Assembly (NCBI RefSeq): GCF_014645815.1
Contig: NZ_BMML01000018.1
Location: 157,366-221,365, forward strand
Length of the DNA: 64,000 nucleotides
Direction of reading: 5' to 3'
Source: Streptomyces fuscichromogenes
GTDB taxonomy: Bacteria; Actinomycetota; Actinomycetes; Streptomycetales; Streptomycetaceae
The translations under genes were made by a program, and so were the position numbers. Every line of letters starts with the position of its first letter. Position 1 is the first letter of the stretch. The notes beneath the pieces are model-generated. The model ran no database searches. It had not been told where the DNA came from and saw only the letters and a list, made by a program, of their open reading frames with translations. Positions 16,979-25,437 of the stretch are shown one piece after another.

Positions 16979-17926
16979 ATGAACGGCTCGCGCATCGCCG
17001 CCGTCGGCCACTACCAGCCCGCGAAGGTACTCACCAACGAGGACCTGGCGAGCATGGTCGACACCAGTGACGAGTGGATCCGCAGCCGGGTGGGCATCAA
17101 CACCCGGCACATCGCGGGCCCCGACGAACCCGTCGACGAACTGGCCGCACACGCCGCGGCCAAGGCCCTCGCCGCGGCCGGCCTCACCCCCGCGGACATC
17201 GACCTGGTCCTGGTCGCCACCTCCACCGCGATCGACCGCTCCCCGAACATGGCCGCCCGCGTCGCCGCCCGGCTCGGCATCCCGCAGCCGGCCGCGATAG
17301 ACATCAACGTGGTGTGCGCCGGCTTCACCCACGCGCTCGCCACCGCCGACCACACCGTCCGGGCGGGCGCCGCCACCCGTGCGCTGGTCATCGGCGCCGA
17401 CAAGATGTCCGAGGTGACGGACTGGACCGACCGCACGACGTGTGTCCTGGTCGGCGACGGGGCGGGCGCGGCCGTGGTCGAGGCGTGCGGGCCGGGCGAG
17501 GAGCCCGGGATCGGGCCGGTGCTGTGGGGCTCGGTCCCCGAGATGAGCCACGCCGTACGGATCGAGGGCACCCCGCCCCGGTTCGCGCAGGAGGGGCAGA
17601 GCGTCTACCGCTGGGCCACCACCCAGCTGCCGCCCATCGCCCGGCGCGCCTGCGAGAAGGCCGGGGTCACCCCCGCCGACCTCGCGGCGGTCGTGCTGCA
17701 CCAGGCGAACCTGCGCATCATCGAGCCGCTCGCCGCGAAGATCGGCGCGGTCAACGCGGTCGTCGCCCGTGACGTCGTCGAGTCGGGGAACACCTCGGCC
17801 GCGAGCATCCCGCTGGCCTTCTCCAAGCTGGTCGAACAGGGGCGGATCTCCAGCGGCGACCCGGTCCTGCTGTTCGGCTTCGGCGGCAACCTCTCCTACG
17901 CCGGCCAGGTCGTCCGCTGTCCGTGA
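16979..17926 (+). CDS. 3-oxoacyl-ACP synthase III (KAS III/FabH-like)
   Basis: Encodes 315 residues; GAGGGGGA lies about 12 bases before the ATG at 16979. The thiolase-fold catalytic triad is complete: Cys in INVVCAGFTHAL (about residue 107), His in VLHQANLRIIE, and Asn in ESGNTSAASIPLAF. FabH-type enzymes condense an acyl-CoA with malonyl-ACP. No other fatty-acid or polyketide gene is nearby, so it is not the housekeeping fabH, and its presence between an oxalate/formate transporter and a GntR regulator is unexplained. The frame is open upstream to 16841, encoding the LNRLVGPYR peptide shared with the transporter leader. Confidence 0.85.
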   Translation: MNGSRIAAVGHYQPAKVLTNEDLASMVDTSDEWIRSRVGINTRHIAGPDEPVDELAAHAAAKALAAAGLTPADIDLVLVATSTAIDRSPNMAARVAARLGIPQPAAIDINVVCAGFTHALATADHTVRAGAATRALVIGADKMSEVTDWTDRTTCVLVGDGAGAAVVEACGPGEEPGIGPVLWGSVPEMSHAVRIEGTPPRFAQEGQSVYRWATTQLPPIARRACEKAGVTPADLAAVVLHQANLRIIEPLAAKIGAVNAVVARDVVESGNTSAASIPLAFSKLVEQGRISSGDPVLLFGFGGNLSYAGQVVRCP

Positions 17927-18000
17927 GCGGCGCCGCGCCGGGCGGTCCGGGCCGGGCGCCGTGCCCGGCACCCGCTCCGCCCGGCTTCTGGGCACCGTAG

Positions 18001-18019
18001 ACTGTAGACGAAAGACAAT
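18001..18019. promoter_or_regulatory. Candidate GntR operator B (gntR leader)
   Basis: ACTGTAGACGAAAGACAAT lies 49 bases before the gntR ATG. ACTGTAGAC is the exact reverse complement of GTCTACAGT in site A (15262-15270), and AGACAAT repeats the second half of that site in the same orientation. This suggests autoregulation by the GntR protein. Confidence 0.45.
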
Positions 18020-18067
18020 CGATACTGAGACGGACTCGCTGCGCGTCTGCCGAGGAGGGGGAGACCG

Positions 18068-18745
18068 ATGCTGTCTGCCGGACTGCCGCAGGGTGCGGTG
18101 CCGAAGCTGGAACGCCCCGGCCCGCTCCGCGACCGCGTGTACGAGGCGCTGCTGGAACTCATCACCACCCGCGCCCTCCAGCCCGGCCAGCACCTGGTCG
18201 AGAGCGAACTCGCCGGCCATCTGGGCGTCTCCCGGCAGCCGGTGCGCGAGGCGCTCCAGCGGCTGAACACCGAGGGCTGGGTCGACCTGCGGCCCGCCCA
18301 GGGCGCGTTCGTGCACGAGCCGACGGAGGCGGAGGCCGACCAACTCCTCACGGTCCGGACCCTGTTGGAGGCCGAGGCGGCGCGGCTGGCGGCCGCCAAC
18401 GCGGGCAGCGCGGGAGTGGCCGCCCTCGAATCCCTCTGCGCCGAGGGCGAGCAGGCGGTCGCTGCGGACGAGGTGGACGAGGCCGTCGCCCTGAACGCCG
18501 CGTTCCACGCCAAGATCATGGACCTGGCCGGCAACACCGTCCTCGCCGGACTCGCCGCCCAGGTCGACCGCCGGGTCCGCTGGTACTACACCCCGGTGGC
18601 CCGCCAGCGCGGCCGGCAGTCCTGGATCGAGCACCGCGAACTGATCGCGGCGATCACGGCCCGCGACGAACAGCTGGCGACCCGCCTGATGCGCGAACAC
18701 ACGGAGCACACCCGGCGGTCGTACCACGAGCAGGCGAAGTCCTGA
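18068..18745 (+). CDS. GntR-family regulator, FadR/FCD subfamily
   Basis: Encodes 225 residues. The N-terminal winged helix is clear: VYEALLELITTRALQPGQHL and LAGHLGVSRQPVREALQRL (about residues 24-70). The C-terminal FCD ligand domain has the metal/ligand positions LNAAFHAKIMDLAGN, HRELIAAI and MREHTEHTRRS. FCD-type GntR proteins respond to small organic acids. The start at 18068 follows GAGGGGGAGA. It is the likely regulator of the oxalate/formate genes because related candidate sites occur in its own leader, before the OFA transporter and between oxc and sucC. Whether oxalate, oxalyl-CoA or another acid is the ligand is not known. Confidence 0.88.
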   Translation: MLSAGLPQGAVPKLERPGPLRDRVYEALLELITTRALQPGQHLVESELAGHLGVSRQPVREALQRLNTEGWVDLRPAQGAFVHEPTEAEADQLLTVRTLLEAEAARLAAANAGSAGVAALESLCAEGEQAVAADEVDEAVALNAAFHAKIMDLAGNTVLAGLAAQVDRRVRWYYTPVARQRGRQSWIEHRELIAAITARDEQLATRLMREHTEHTRRSYHEQAKS

Positions 18746-18757
18746 ACCGGCGCGGCC

Positions 18758-19747
18758 TCACGGCAGCGTGACGAGGGCGATGCCGTCGGTCCCCGCGACG
18801 GCCAGCCGGGTGCCGTCGGGGTGCAGGGCGGCGACGGGGCTCGGGACGCGGTCGCTGCCGAAACACCCCGATCTGAGGGGCACGGCCACCTCGGGCCACT
18901 CCGCGACGACGACCCCGGTGGCCGCGTCGAGCAGTCGCGGACAGCCCGGGAAGAGGATCACCTGGTCGCCACGGGGCAGCAGCAGGACGCCGGGCTCGGC
19001 ATCGGCGACCGGGCTGCGGTGGAGCCAGTCCCGCTCCGACACCGACCACACCCCGAGGTGCCGCGGTGGCAGCCCGACCTGCTCCTCGTCGTCCCACTCC
19101 TCCGTTCCCGTCGCCAGGACCAGCCGGTCGGCGTCGAGCCAACAGCCCGCCGTCACCTCCCCGTTCAAGACCACGGACAACGGCAGCAGCCCGTCGCCGT
19201 CCAGGGTGCCGGGGTCGCTGAGCGCGAGCGCGGTGTCGTAGACCATGGCCGCTCCGAAGGGCTGCCAGTACCAGCCCACGGAGAGCAGGTGCCGGCCGTC
19301 CGGGCTCAGGCTCAGCCTGGAGTGGAAGACGTCCCGGGGCTCTCGGTCGCCCGCGGTGAGCCGCTCGCCGCTCGCCGCGTCCTCGATCTGGAGCACGTTG
19401 TACTCGTCGGGGCAGTGCACGACGACCTCGCGTCCGTCGCCCAACGCGCCCAGGGCGAGCGGGTAGTCGTACTCCGGCGCCTGGTAGGAGCTGCGGTTCA
19501 GCTCCCGCACGACCCGTTCGCCTTCGAGCAGCACCCCCTTGGTGCCACGCTCCTGGTACGCCGCGCAGTAGCGCCCCGAGGCGGAGGCGGCCCCGGCGTC
19601 GAACGGAAACGTCCATGCGCAGGTCGCCGCGCGCTCCACCCCGTCGCGGTCCCAGCGCCGACCGCCGCCGACCGTGGAGACCAACTCGTCGCCCTGCCAC
19701 GCCAGCGACTTCGGCGCCGCCTTCACCGGTATCCACTCCACGCTCAT
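18758..19747 (-). CDS. Beta-propeller (WD40-like) cytoplasmic protein, function unknown
   Basis: Encodes 329 residues from the ATG at 19747, which overlaps the stop of the VOC reading frame as ATGA. Repeated blades end in patterns such as RLSLSPDGRHLLSVGW and ALHPDGTRLAVAGTDGIALV, as in quinoprotein- or WD40-type propellers. There is no signal peptide and no catalytic motif. It is probably a scaffold or regulatory protein. It is convergent with gntR (12 bases apart) and translationally coupled to the broken VOC gene upstream. Confidence 0.65.
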   Translation of the reverse strand: MSVEWIPVKAAPKSLAWQGDELVSTVGGGRRWDRDGVERAATCAWTFPFDAGAASASGRYCAAYQERGTKGVLLEGERVVRELNRSSYQAPEYDYPLALGALGDGREVVVHCPDEYNVLQIEDAASGERLTAGDREPRDVFHSRLSLSPDGRHLLSVGWYWQPFGAAMVYDTALALSDPGTLDGDGLLPLSVVLNGEVTAGCWLDADRLVLATGTEEWDDEEQVGLPPRHLGVWSVSERDWLHRSPVADAEPGVLLLPRGDQVILFPGCPRLLDAATGVVVAEWPEVAVPLRSGCFGSDRVPSPVAALHPDGTRLAVAGTDGIALVTLP

Positions 19748-20179
19748 CGACGAGCCCTCCACTCCTGGGAGCCACTGCCGAATCCCCCGCCGGAATCTAC
19801 GGGATCCCACGTGCCCCGCGTCGACCCGTTTTCCCGGCACAGGCGGAAGGGATGGCCAGCCGGATCGAACAGCACGCGGACGTGGTCCTGCGGCTGGTCC
19901 GGCGCGAGCACGGCTCCACCGGCGACGGCCTCGGCCACCGCCGCGTCCAGGTCGTCCACCTGGAAGTCGAGGAGCCTCATCGGGCGCTGCACACCGTCGG
20001 CCGGCGGCCTTGTGGAAGACCAGGCAGACGGCTCCCTGGGACGGTGCGACGACAGCCGTCCCGGGCTCCTCGTGCACGATCGGCCACTCCGGCAGTTCCG
20101 CGCAGAAGCGGGCCAGGAGCGCCGGATCCGGCACCTCCACGGCCGTTCCCCACCACCTGCCGCGCGCTCGGTACCGCAT
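19744..20179 (-). pseudogene. Frameshifted VOC (glyoxalase/bleomycin-resistance) family gene
   Basis: Two frames together make one VOC-fold protein. The first, from the ATG at 20179, reads MRYRARGRWWGTAVEVPDPA and runs to LVFHKA near 20010. The second frame then continues with MRLLDFQVDDLDAAVAEAV and VLFDPAGHPFRLC to the stop at 19744. Moving from one to the other requires one extra base (or loss of two) around 20005-20015, in a GGCCGCCGGCC tract. It could be a true inactivating mutation or a base error in a GC-rich tract. The metal-binding resistance or isomerase function cannot be assigned. Confidence 0.6.
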
Positions 20180-20215
20180 GGGGGAACCTGTCGCGGTGCC
20201 ACGGGAACTGTGCAC

Positions 20216-20518
20216 AGACCGACGGGTGCCAGGTGATCGGTGCCCCCGGTCCTATGACGGGGGGTACTGCTTCTTCCTCGGTCCCCTTTCGCGTGCTGCT
20301 GGCGGCCTAGTCACTCCGCGTGAGCTGCGCCCCGGACGTCCTCCACGGCTGTCCGGGGCGCTCCTGTACCTGGGGCGGTCTCGGTGGCCTGCGTGCCCTC
20401 TCAGCCCCTCCGGGGCCCCGTGGGAGCCCGGAGGACCCACACGAAAAGCCGGGGCCGACTGTCGGTGGGCGTCAGTACGATGTTCGTCACCTTCATGGCA
20501 CTTGTGATCGGATGACCA
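20216..20518. other. Intergenic region at the left edge of an accessory block
   Basis: No supported gene. It holds a 22-base string (20260-20281) that recurs with two mismatches on the opposite strand at 27221-27242. A TACGAT hexamer near 20476 could be a -10 element for the downstream gene, but no matching -35 is obvious. Confidence 0.35.
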
Positions 20519-21676
20519 GTGACGGACCTGCTTGCCCCGCTCAGTCCTGACCAGACGCTGTTGCTCCAGACGATGGCCGACCACTACGTCCGGACCGGCG
20601 ATTGGCCAACGTGGTACTTCGTCAGGGAGACCCTGAATCGCCTTGAGGGCTTGGACGCTGACAAGCTGATTCAGTCCCTGCCTCGGGTAGGACCCCAGCC
20701 AGGTATGGGCGTGTCCTACGGACTGTCCTGGGAGCCCCGTTTCGGCTACATCCAGGACGATGTGAAGCCACACCTGACCGTCGCTGCCGCCCTGCACGTT
20801 CCGTCGCTCATGTCGGTCATGGCACATCCGTTCCTCAACGTCCTGCGGAAGCTGGTCGAGATCTACCGCGCGGTACCTCTGGAACCGGACAAGGTTGTAC
20901 AGGCGGTCTACACGGCCAAGACGATCAAGCAGGCGTTGCCTTCGATCAGCGACCTGTTCATGGCTCGCTTGCCCGAGATCCTGAACCACGAGCCCCCCAC
21001 GTTCGGCGGCTCGAAGTGGGCTGAGGACGGCGAGTGGATTCGAGACCTGGGGCGTGACATCTCTCGCTACGCAGGTCTCAGCGACGTGAAGTCGTACGTG
21101 GCCCGAGTGACGGAGCTGATGCCGGAACCGGTGGTGATCGGGGCCGAGCCGGTGCGGACCGGCCCCAGCCACAGGTTCCGCCTCCCGCAATCGGTCATCG
21201 TGCGCCAGCTGCCCACCTCACCCATGGGCTTCAACTCTGAGCCGGAGGAGTCGCCCGCACCTGAGTCGCAGCCTCCGGCCCCGGTGTACGTCGACGAGTC
21301 GCTGATCCAGGAGCTTGAAGCGAAGCACAGTACGACGAAGTGGAGCCTCAACAAATTGATCCAGCTCCTACGCGAGCTGAACAGCAACTACGCGATGGAG
21401 AACCCTTATTCGTGCCACATGCTGCTGAGGGCAATCCTCGATCACGTGCCGCCTGTGTTCGGCGCGAACAACTTCGAGCAGTTGGCCAGTAGCCCACCGC
21501 AGGCCTGGAAGCAGACCGACAAGGACTACCTGCGCCAGCTCAAGAACTTCAAGCCTCAGGGGCATGACGCGTTGCACCGTCAGATCCGTGAGTCGGCGGA
21601 TCTGATCAAGATGGGCTACATGCCGCCGCATGCGTGGCTAGAGGCACTCCTTCGCCTCGTGATCGACGCTCTGTAA
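20519..21676 (+). CDS. Unknown accessory protein with repeated ILxHxPPxFG motif
   Basis: Encodes 385 residues from a GTG at 20519. I do not recognise the family. The protein is soluble, with an N-terminal helical part (about 1-230), a Pro/Glu-rich linker around 240-258, and a C-terminal helical domain. A short motif occurs twice, LPEILNHEPPTFGGSKW (about residue 150) and LRAILDHVPPVFGANNF (about residue 300), suggesting a duplicated module. Codon use is slightly less GC-biased than in the metabolic genes. It is followed by a strong terminator and stands alone at the edge of a block of accessory genes, so acquisition by transfer is likely. A role in defence is only a guess. Confidence 0.6.
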   Translation: MTDLLAPLSPDQTLLLQTMADHYVRTGDWPTWYFVRETLNRLEGLDADKLIQSLPRVGPQPGMGVSYGLSWEPRFGYIQDDVKPHLTVAAALHVPSLMSVMAHPFLNVLRKLVEIYRAVPLEPDKVVQAVYTAKTIKQALPSISDLFMARLPEILNHEPPTFGGSKWAEDGEWIRDLGRDISRYAGLSDVKSYVARVTELMPEPVVIGAEPVRTGPSHRFRLPQSVIVRQLPTSPMGFNSEPEESPAPESQPPAPVYVDESLIQELEAKHSTTKWSLNKLIQLLRELNSNYAMENPYSCHMLLRAILDHVPPVFGANNFEQLASSPPQAWKQTDKDYLRQLKNFKPQGHDALHRQIRESADLIKMGYMPPHAWLEALLRLVIDAL

Positions 21677-21677
21677 C

Positions 21678-21710
21678 GAGGTCTCCCGCCCTTACCGGGC
21701 GGGAGACCTC
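21678..21710 (+). terminator. Strong intrinsic terminator hairpin
   Basis: GAGGTCTCCCGCCC and its exact complement GGGCGGGAGACCTC form a 14-base-pair stem around the loop TTACC, starting 1 base after the TAA of the preceding gene. Confidence 0.85.
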
Positions 21711-22129
21711 ACGCCCTATCGATCCTTACCTTCCCTGTCATGGGTCGGAATCGGTGGCGTAGGCAGCCTCGATCCGTCCCTTACGGTTCGGACCGAGACA
21801 CGGGCGCCGACGTGTGCGCGTATGTTCTCGGTTTTACTCAGCTGGTCGCCGACAGCCCGAGCAAGCTCGGGAACTGGAGCGGTCCGCCGCTATGGTTTCG
21901 ACTCACGCCGTACAGGTGGTGTGCACCCCGATTGCTGCGATGCACCCCGTCGAAACGCTGAGCGGCAGCCCGTGAGGTCTCCGGAGAGGCAGAGAACCTG
22001 ACGACTTGCTGTCTCGAATGTAGCGCATGGCGAGGCGAACCACGACGAGACCAAACTGAGCCCCACCATGGTCGAATTGGAGTGAGGCTCAGGCGCAGGT
22101 CGGGGAGCTGGAAGGTTTGTGAGAGGGCG
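21711..22129. other. Intergenic region without supported genes
   Basis: About 420 bases between the terminator and the end of a small minus-strand operon. Short frames exist but none has a convincing start, composition or neighbour. No palindrome of note was found. Confidence 0.35.
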
Positions 22130-22315
22130 TCAGCCGGGGGAGGTGTAGCGGTGGTGGGAGCAGGTGCAGCGGGGGACGAGGAGGATGCCCCGGCTCTGGG
22201 GGAGGGGGATGTCCCTGGTCTGTCGGCAGTCCTGGTGCAGCTTGGAGTAACCCGGCCGATGGGCCAGGGCGCACTCCGGGCTCATGGTCGAGGTGTCCTC
22301 GGTCGGGGCGCTCAC
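22130..22315 (-). CDS. Small Cys/His-rich protein (61 aa)
   Basis: Encodes 61 residues. The GTG at 22315 overlaps the stop codon of the upstream small gene as GTGA, which is the main evidence for translation. Four Cys and several His (ECALAH, HQDC, PRCTCSHH) could bind a metal, but the spacing matches no family known to me. It is the third gene of a tightly overlapped trio reading left. Confidence 0.5.
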   Translation of the reverse strand: MSAPTEDTSTMSPECALAHRPGYSKLHQDCRQTRDIPLPQSRGILLVPRCTCSHHRYTSPG

Positions 22316-22542
22316 GAGAAGATCCCGTTGTTGCTGAAGAAGTTCATGGCGCGGGTCCGGATGCGTACGGCTTCGAGACGCTCGTCCGGGGTGGCCGGGC
22401 GGACCAGAGCGGGGTCGGCGTCCCACTCCCGCCCGCCCGCGACCGGCCGAAGCTGGACGTACGGACCTTCGTTCCCCATCACGTAGCCCAGTTCGCCCCT
22501 GGCCGGGTCGAAGACCAGCGAGCCCTCCGCCTGCTCACTCAC
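22312..22542 (-). CDS. Small hypothetical protein (76 aa)
   Basis: Encodes 76 residues from a GTG at 22542, which lies inside the end of the upstream gene (8-base overlap). The sequence is acidic, with a conserved-looking GYVMGNEGPYVQLRP segment and a C-terminal ERLEAVRIRTRAMNFFSN helix. Small proteins of this kind are common beside XRE/DUF6879 pairs in Streptomyces, but I cannot name the family. Confidence 0.6.
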   Translation of the reverse strand: MSEQAEGSLVFDPARGELGYVMGNEGPYVQLRPVAGGREWDADPALVRPATPDERLEAVRIRTRAMNFFSNNGIFS

Positions 22543-22741
22543 GGGGTCCCTGCTGGAGTGCCCTGGCCAGCCGGACGGCAACGTCGGCGCGCACCCGCCC
22601 CAGCTCGACCAGCTGCAACCCGGGTGAGGCGGGGTCCACCCTCAACGACGGGAGGACGATCCCCGCGTCGTCCAGGGCCGCTCTGAGCGCTTCGACTGCG
22701 GCCTGAGTGTCGGTGACGTCCTGCGTTTTCTTCGGTGCCAT
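22535..22741 (-). CDS. Small hypothetical protein (68 aa)
   Basis: Encodes 68 residues from an ATG at 22741. It is a helical, Ala/Leu-rich protein (VEALRAALDDAGIVLPSLRV, then VRADVAVRLARALQQG). It is the first of three overlapping small genes and is divergent from the DUF6879/XRE pair, with 173 bases between. Co-expression with the following two genes is implied by the overlaps. Function unknown. Confidence 0.6.
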   Translation of the reverse strand: MAPKKTQDVTDTQAAVEALRAALDDAGIVLPSLRVDPASPGLQLVELGRVRADVAVRLARALQQGPRE

Positions 22742-22914
22742 GAACCGGACGCTAGAAACCGACCACCGCTGATCGCTACGGGAGTTTCTCGAAGTTTCTT
22801 GATATCGGGGCGGAGTTACGCGATGTTATCCACGAAGGGCAACCGAACCCCGTGAAGCGGGCGTTGGTCTTCGTGATGCTTGGGAGATCAGTCCCCAGAG
22901 GGAAGGAACTGGTC

Positions 22915-23667
22915 ATGGCGCGACGACTGCGCTTCAACGGCACTGGTAGCGGCGGCGGTTCCTGCCCCGCGATCCATGAAGACCTCGACACGGGCGAGAT
23001 CATCGTGCACGGCCCCAGGCTCACCGACCCGGCCTCCATCGCCCAGCTCCAGCACCTGGACGAGGACGAGATCCCGATCGTGGTCCCGCGCAACACCCTG
23101 ATCGACTTCGGCCCCAAAGACCGCGACACCGAACCGCGCATCCTCGACCCGGCCACCTTCGCCCGGCTCTTCGAGAACTTCCAGCACTCCGCCTGGCACC
23201 TGGAGATGCGCAAGGGCTATGCGGTCGACCAGGCAGAGGAGACCTATGCTCAGTTCGTGAGGGGCGAGGAGCCGAAGTGGAACATGGACGCCCCCTGGGC
23301 GCGCACCATCCTCCCCAAGACGCAGGGCGGGGCGTACGTCGGCCGGGTCCGCATTCTCGACAACCCGCCGACCGAGGGACAGCGGTACCTCCTGGCGCAC
23401 GCCGAGTACAACGCGGCCCTCGGCGAAGAGGTCCGGAACATGTGGCGCGACGACGCACAGAAGGCCAACCTGCCCGATGAGGACTTCTGGATCTTCGACT
23501 CGCACATCGTCGCCCTGTGTCTCTTCGATGATACGGACGTCCTCACAGGCGCGGAACTCATCACTGAGCCGGCACGTGTGAACCAGTACAACCGGCTGCG
23601 CGACGTGGCCCAGCACTACGCCGTCCCGTCCAGGGAGTTCGCGGCGCGCCTGAACACGAACGGGTAA
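22915..23667 (+). CDS. DUF6879-type protein, partner of the XRE regulator
   Basis: Encodes 250 residues from the ATG at 22915, preceded by GGAAGGAAC; a start at 22852 would lack such a site. The core resembles DUF6879: LFENFQHSAWHLEMRKGYAV followed by FVRGEEP, a basic RVRILDNPPTEGQRY segment, and NAALGEEVRNMW. An extra N-terminal part (about residues 1-80) describes a protein that is acidic and Pro-rich. Genes of this type are regularly followed by an XRE/DUF5753 regulator, as here (15 bases apart), in a toxin-antitoxin-like or regulatory pair. The biochemical role is not established. Confidence 0.7.
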   Translation: MARRLRFNGTGSGGGSCPAIHEDLDTGEIIVHGPRLTDPASIAQLQHLDEDEIPIVVPRNTLIDFGPKDRDTEPRILDPATFARLFENFQHSAWHLEMRKGYAVDQAEETYAQFVRGEEPKWNMDAPWARTILPKTQGGAYVGRVRILDNPPTEGQRYLLAHAEYNAALGEEVRNMWRDDAQKANLPDEDFWIFDSHIVALCLFDDTDVLTGAELITEPARVNQYNRLRDVAQHYAVPSREFAARLNTNG

Positions 23668-23682
23668 GGCAGGTGAGTACCG

Positions 23683-24540
23683 GTGAGCACGGACTACCAG
23701 CAGGCACGTGAGGCACTCGGGGCCCGGCTCCGAGAGCTGCGGTTCACGTGCCCGGACGGCCGTCTCACCGGTACTCAGCTCGCCGAGCGGCTTGGCGCGG
23801 GCTGGACCAAGGTCAAGGTCAGCAAGCTTGAGAACGGCAGGCAGACCGCCACCGCTGAGGACCTGCGCGCCTGGGCCGACGGCACCGGCCAGCCTGGTTC
23901 GTACGACGACCTCTTGGCCAGGCTCCGGGGGTTCGAGTCACACATCCGGTCATGGCGGCGGCAGCTGGCTGCCGGTCACCGGGCCGTCCAGGATGCGGCG
24001 ACCGTGGAGCACGAGCGCTCCCGTGTCCTGACGATCTGGGAGAACGTGCTGATCCCCGGCATGCTCCAGACGCCGGACTACGCCCGCCACACCTTCAACC
24101 GGCACGCCGACCTGATGCGCTCCCCGCGTGACACCGAGGACGCCGTGCGCGCTCGGATCCAGCGCCAGGAAGGGCTCTACCGTCCCGGCCGCAAGTACCG
24201 GATCATGGTCTGGGAAGGCGCAGTGCGTTCCCTGATCTGTCCGCCCGCCGTCCTCGCAACCCAGCTTCACCACCTGGCCAGCGCGATCGGGCTGGACACC
24301 GTCGAACTCGGCGTCATCCCCTTCACGGCCTCCCTCAAGATCTGGCCGGGCAATTCGTTCTGGGTCTATGACGAGCGCCTGGCGATCGTCGAGGACTGGC
24401 ACGCGGAGCTTTGGCTATCCGATTCCGACAGCGTGGCCACCTACCTCCGCGTCTGGAAGACCCTGAGCGAGTCCGCCGTCTACGGTTCCGACGCCCACAA
24501 CATCATCAACTCGGCCCGCCGTGCCCTCGATCCCCTTTGA
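23683..24540 (+). CDS. XRE-family regulator with DUF5753 domain
   Basis: Encodes 285 residues from a GTG at 23683. The N-terminal helix-turn-helix (LTGTQLAERLGAGWTKVKVS then KLENGRQTATAEDL, about residues 26-60) is followed by the long DUF5753 domain with its typical IWENVLIPGMLQTPDYAR, RQEGLYRPGRKYRIMVWEGA and DTVELGVIPFTA. Such proteins are abundant in Streptomyces and pair with small DUF397- or DUF6879-type proteins to control development or nearby genes. It lies 15 bases after the DUF6879 gene and forms an operon with it. Confidence 0.92.
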   Translation: MSTDYQQAREALGARLRELRFTCPDGRLTGTQLAERLGAGWTKVKVSKLENGRQTATAEDLRAWADGTGQPGSYDDLLARLRGFESHIRSWRRQLAAGHRAVQDAATVEHERSRVLTIWENVLIPGMLQTPDYARHTFNRHADLMRSPRDTEDAVRARIQRQEGLYRPGRKYRIMVWEGAVRSLICPPAVLATQLHHLASAIGLDTVELGVIPFTASLKIWPGNSFWVYDERLAIVEDWHAELWLSDSDSVATYLRVWKTLSESAVYGSDAHNIINSARRALDPL

Positions 24541-24629
24541 AGCCTGAGGCGCCCCCCTTGTCGTCACCCAGCGCTACCCTGAAATGAGTTGGCGGAGCGT
24601 CAGGTGGTGCGATCGGGGGCCGGGACTTG

Positions 24630-25391
24630 GTGGCGACAACGGACGATGGGGACGACCGCCCCGATGAGGTGAGATCCCCCATTCGGGGCTTGAGTGACGA
24701 AGTGTGGCAACGCATCCTGCACACGCCTGTCAGCGAAACTAGCGAGACGAGGGACTCCAACCGGAAGTTGTTGAGGTTGGCGCTGGAGGCCACCGTGGCT
24801 GCTCGCGCTGCTGCCCGTACGGACCAGCAGGTCGTCCAGACGGCGGGCGAGGTCAACAACGTCTTCATCTCGCACGGGACTGACGTTCGCTCTCCGGAGG
24901 CTGCCGAGCACAAGCCGGGCCTTGCCGAACGGCGCCAGGAGTTCCACTTCGACGTCCTGAAGCTCAAGATGAAGCACGCCCAGTGGATGATCTTCATCAG
25001 CGTGTTTGCGGTAGCAGTCGGTGTCGTGGCTATGGTCGCTGGTGTTGTTATGGCCTTGGCGAACACGGGTAGCCCGCATGGCTACGTGACGGGGGCCTCA
25101 GGGCTGGCCGCCAGCCTGGGCGGCGGTGCGCTACACCGTCACGCGAAGCGCGCCATGGCCGATCTGACCGAGGCGGCTAAGCGCAACGAGGACAAGATTG
25201 ACGTGGATCACCAGATCGAGGTGGCCACCACGCTTATCGACCGAATCGGGGACAAGGACCTCAAGGACCGGCTGAACTCGGCGGCGGCCTTGAAGGCGCT
25301 GAACATCCACCCGAACCCCGACACGCTGTTCAACAGCCTGCTCCCCGCTGACGCGCCCAAAGAGATCGAGCCGGGCGACTCCGACCGCTGA
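24630..25391 (+). CDS. Two-TM protein resembling TRADD-N-associated membrane domain (TRADD-TAM)
   Basis: Encodes about 253 residues; the GTG at 24630 is preferred over the TTG directly before it. A cytoplasmic N-terminal helical region (1-110) leads to two closely spaced membrane helices (about 118-165: WMIFISVFAVAVGVVAMVAG and TGASGLAASLGGGAL), then a helical tail in which an amphipathic segment runs through LTEAAKRNEDKIDVDHQIEV. This pattern, membrane pair then KRAMADLTEAAKRNED, resembles the TRADD-TAM domain described in bacterial conflict systems. That identification is mine by eye and should be tested. It is followed by a shared terminator. Confidence 0.55.
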   Translation: MATTDDGDDRPDEVRSPIRGLSDEVWQRILHTPVSETSETRDSNRKLLRLALEATVAARAAARTDQQVVQTAGEVNNVFISHGTDVRSPEAAEHKPGLAERRQEFHFDVLKLKMKHAQWMIFISVFAVAVGVVAMVAGVVMALANTGSPHGYVTGASGLAASLGGGALHRHAKRAMADLTEAAKRNEDKIDVDHQIEVATTLIDRIGDKDLKDRLNSAAALKALNIHPNPDTLFNSLLPADAPKEIEPGDSDR

Positions 25392-25395
25392 CGGC

Positions 25396-25431
25396 GAAGT
25401 CCCGGGGTGCCGACTGCACTACCGGGACTTC
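25396..25431. terminator. Bidirectional terminator
   Basis: GAAGTCCCGG (25396-25405) and CCGGGACTTC (25422-25431) are exact complements with a 16-base loop, between convergent genes ending at 25391 and 25438. Confidence 0.75.
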
Positions 25432-25437
25432 CGCGCG

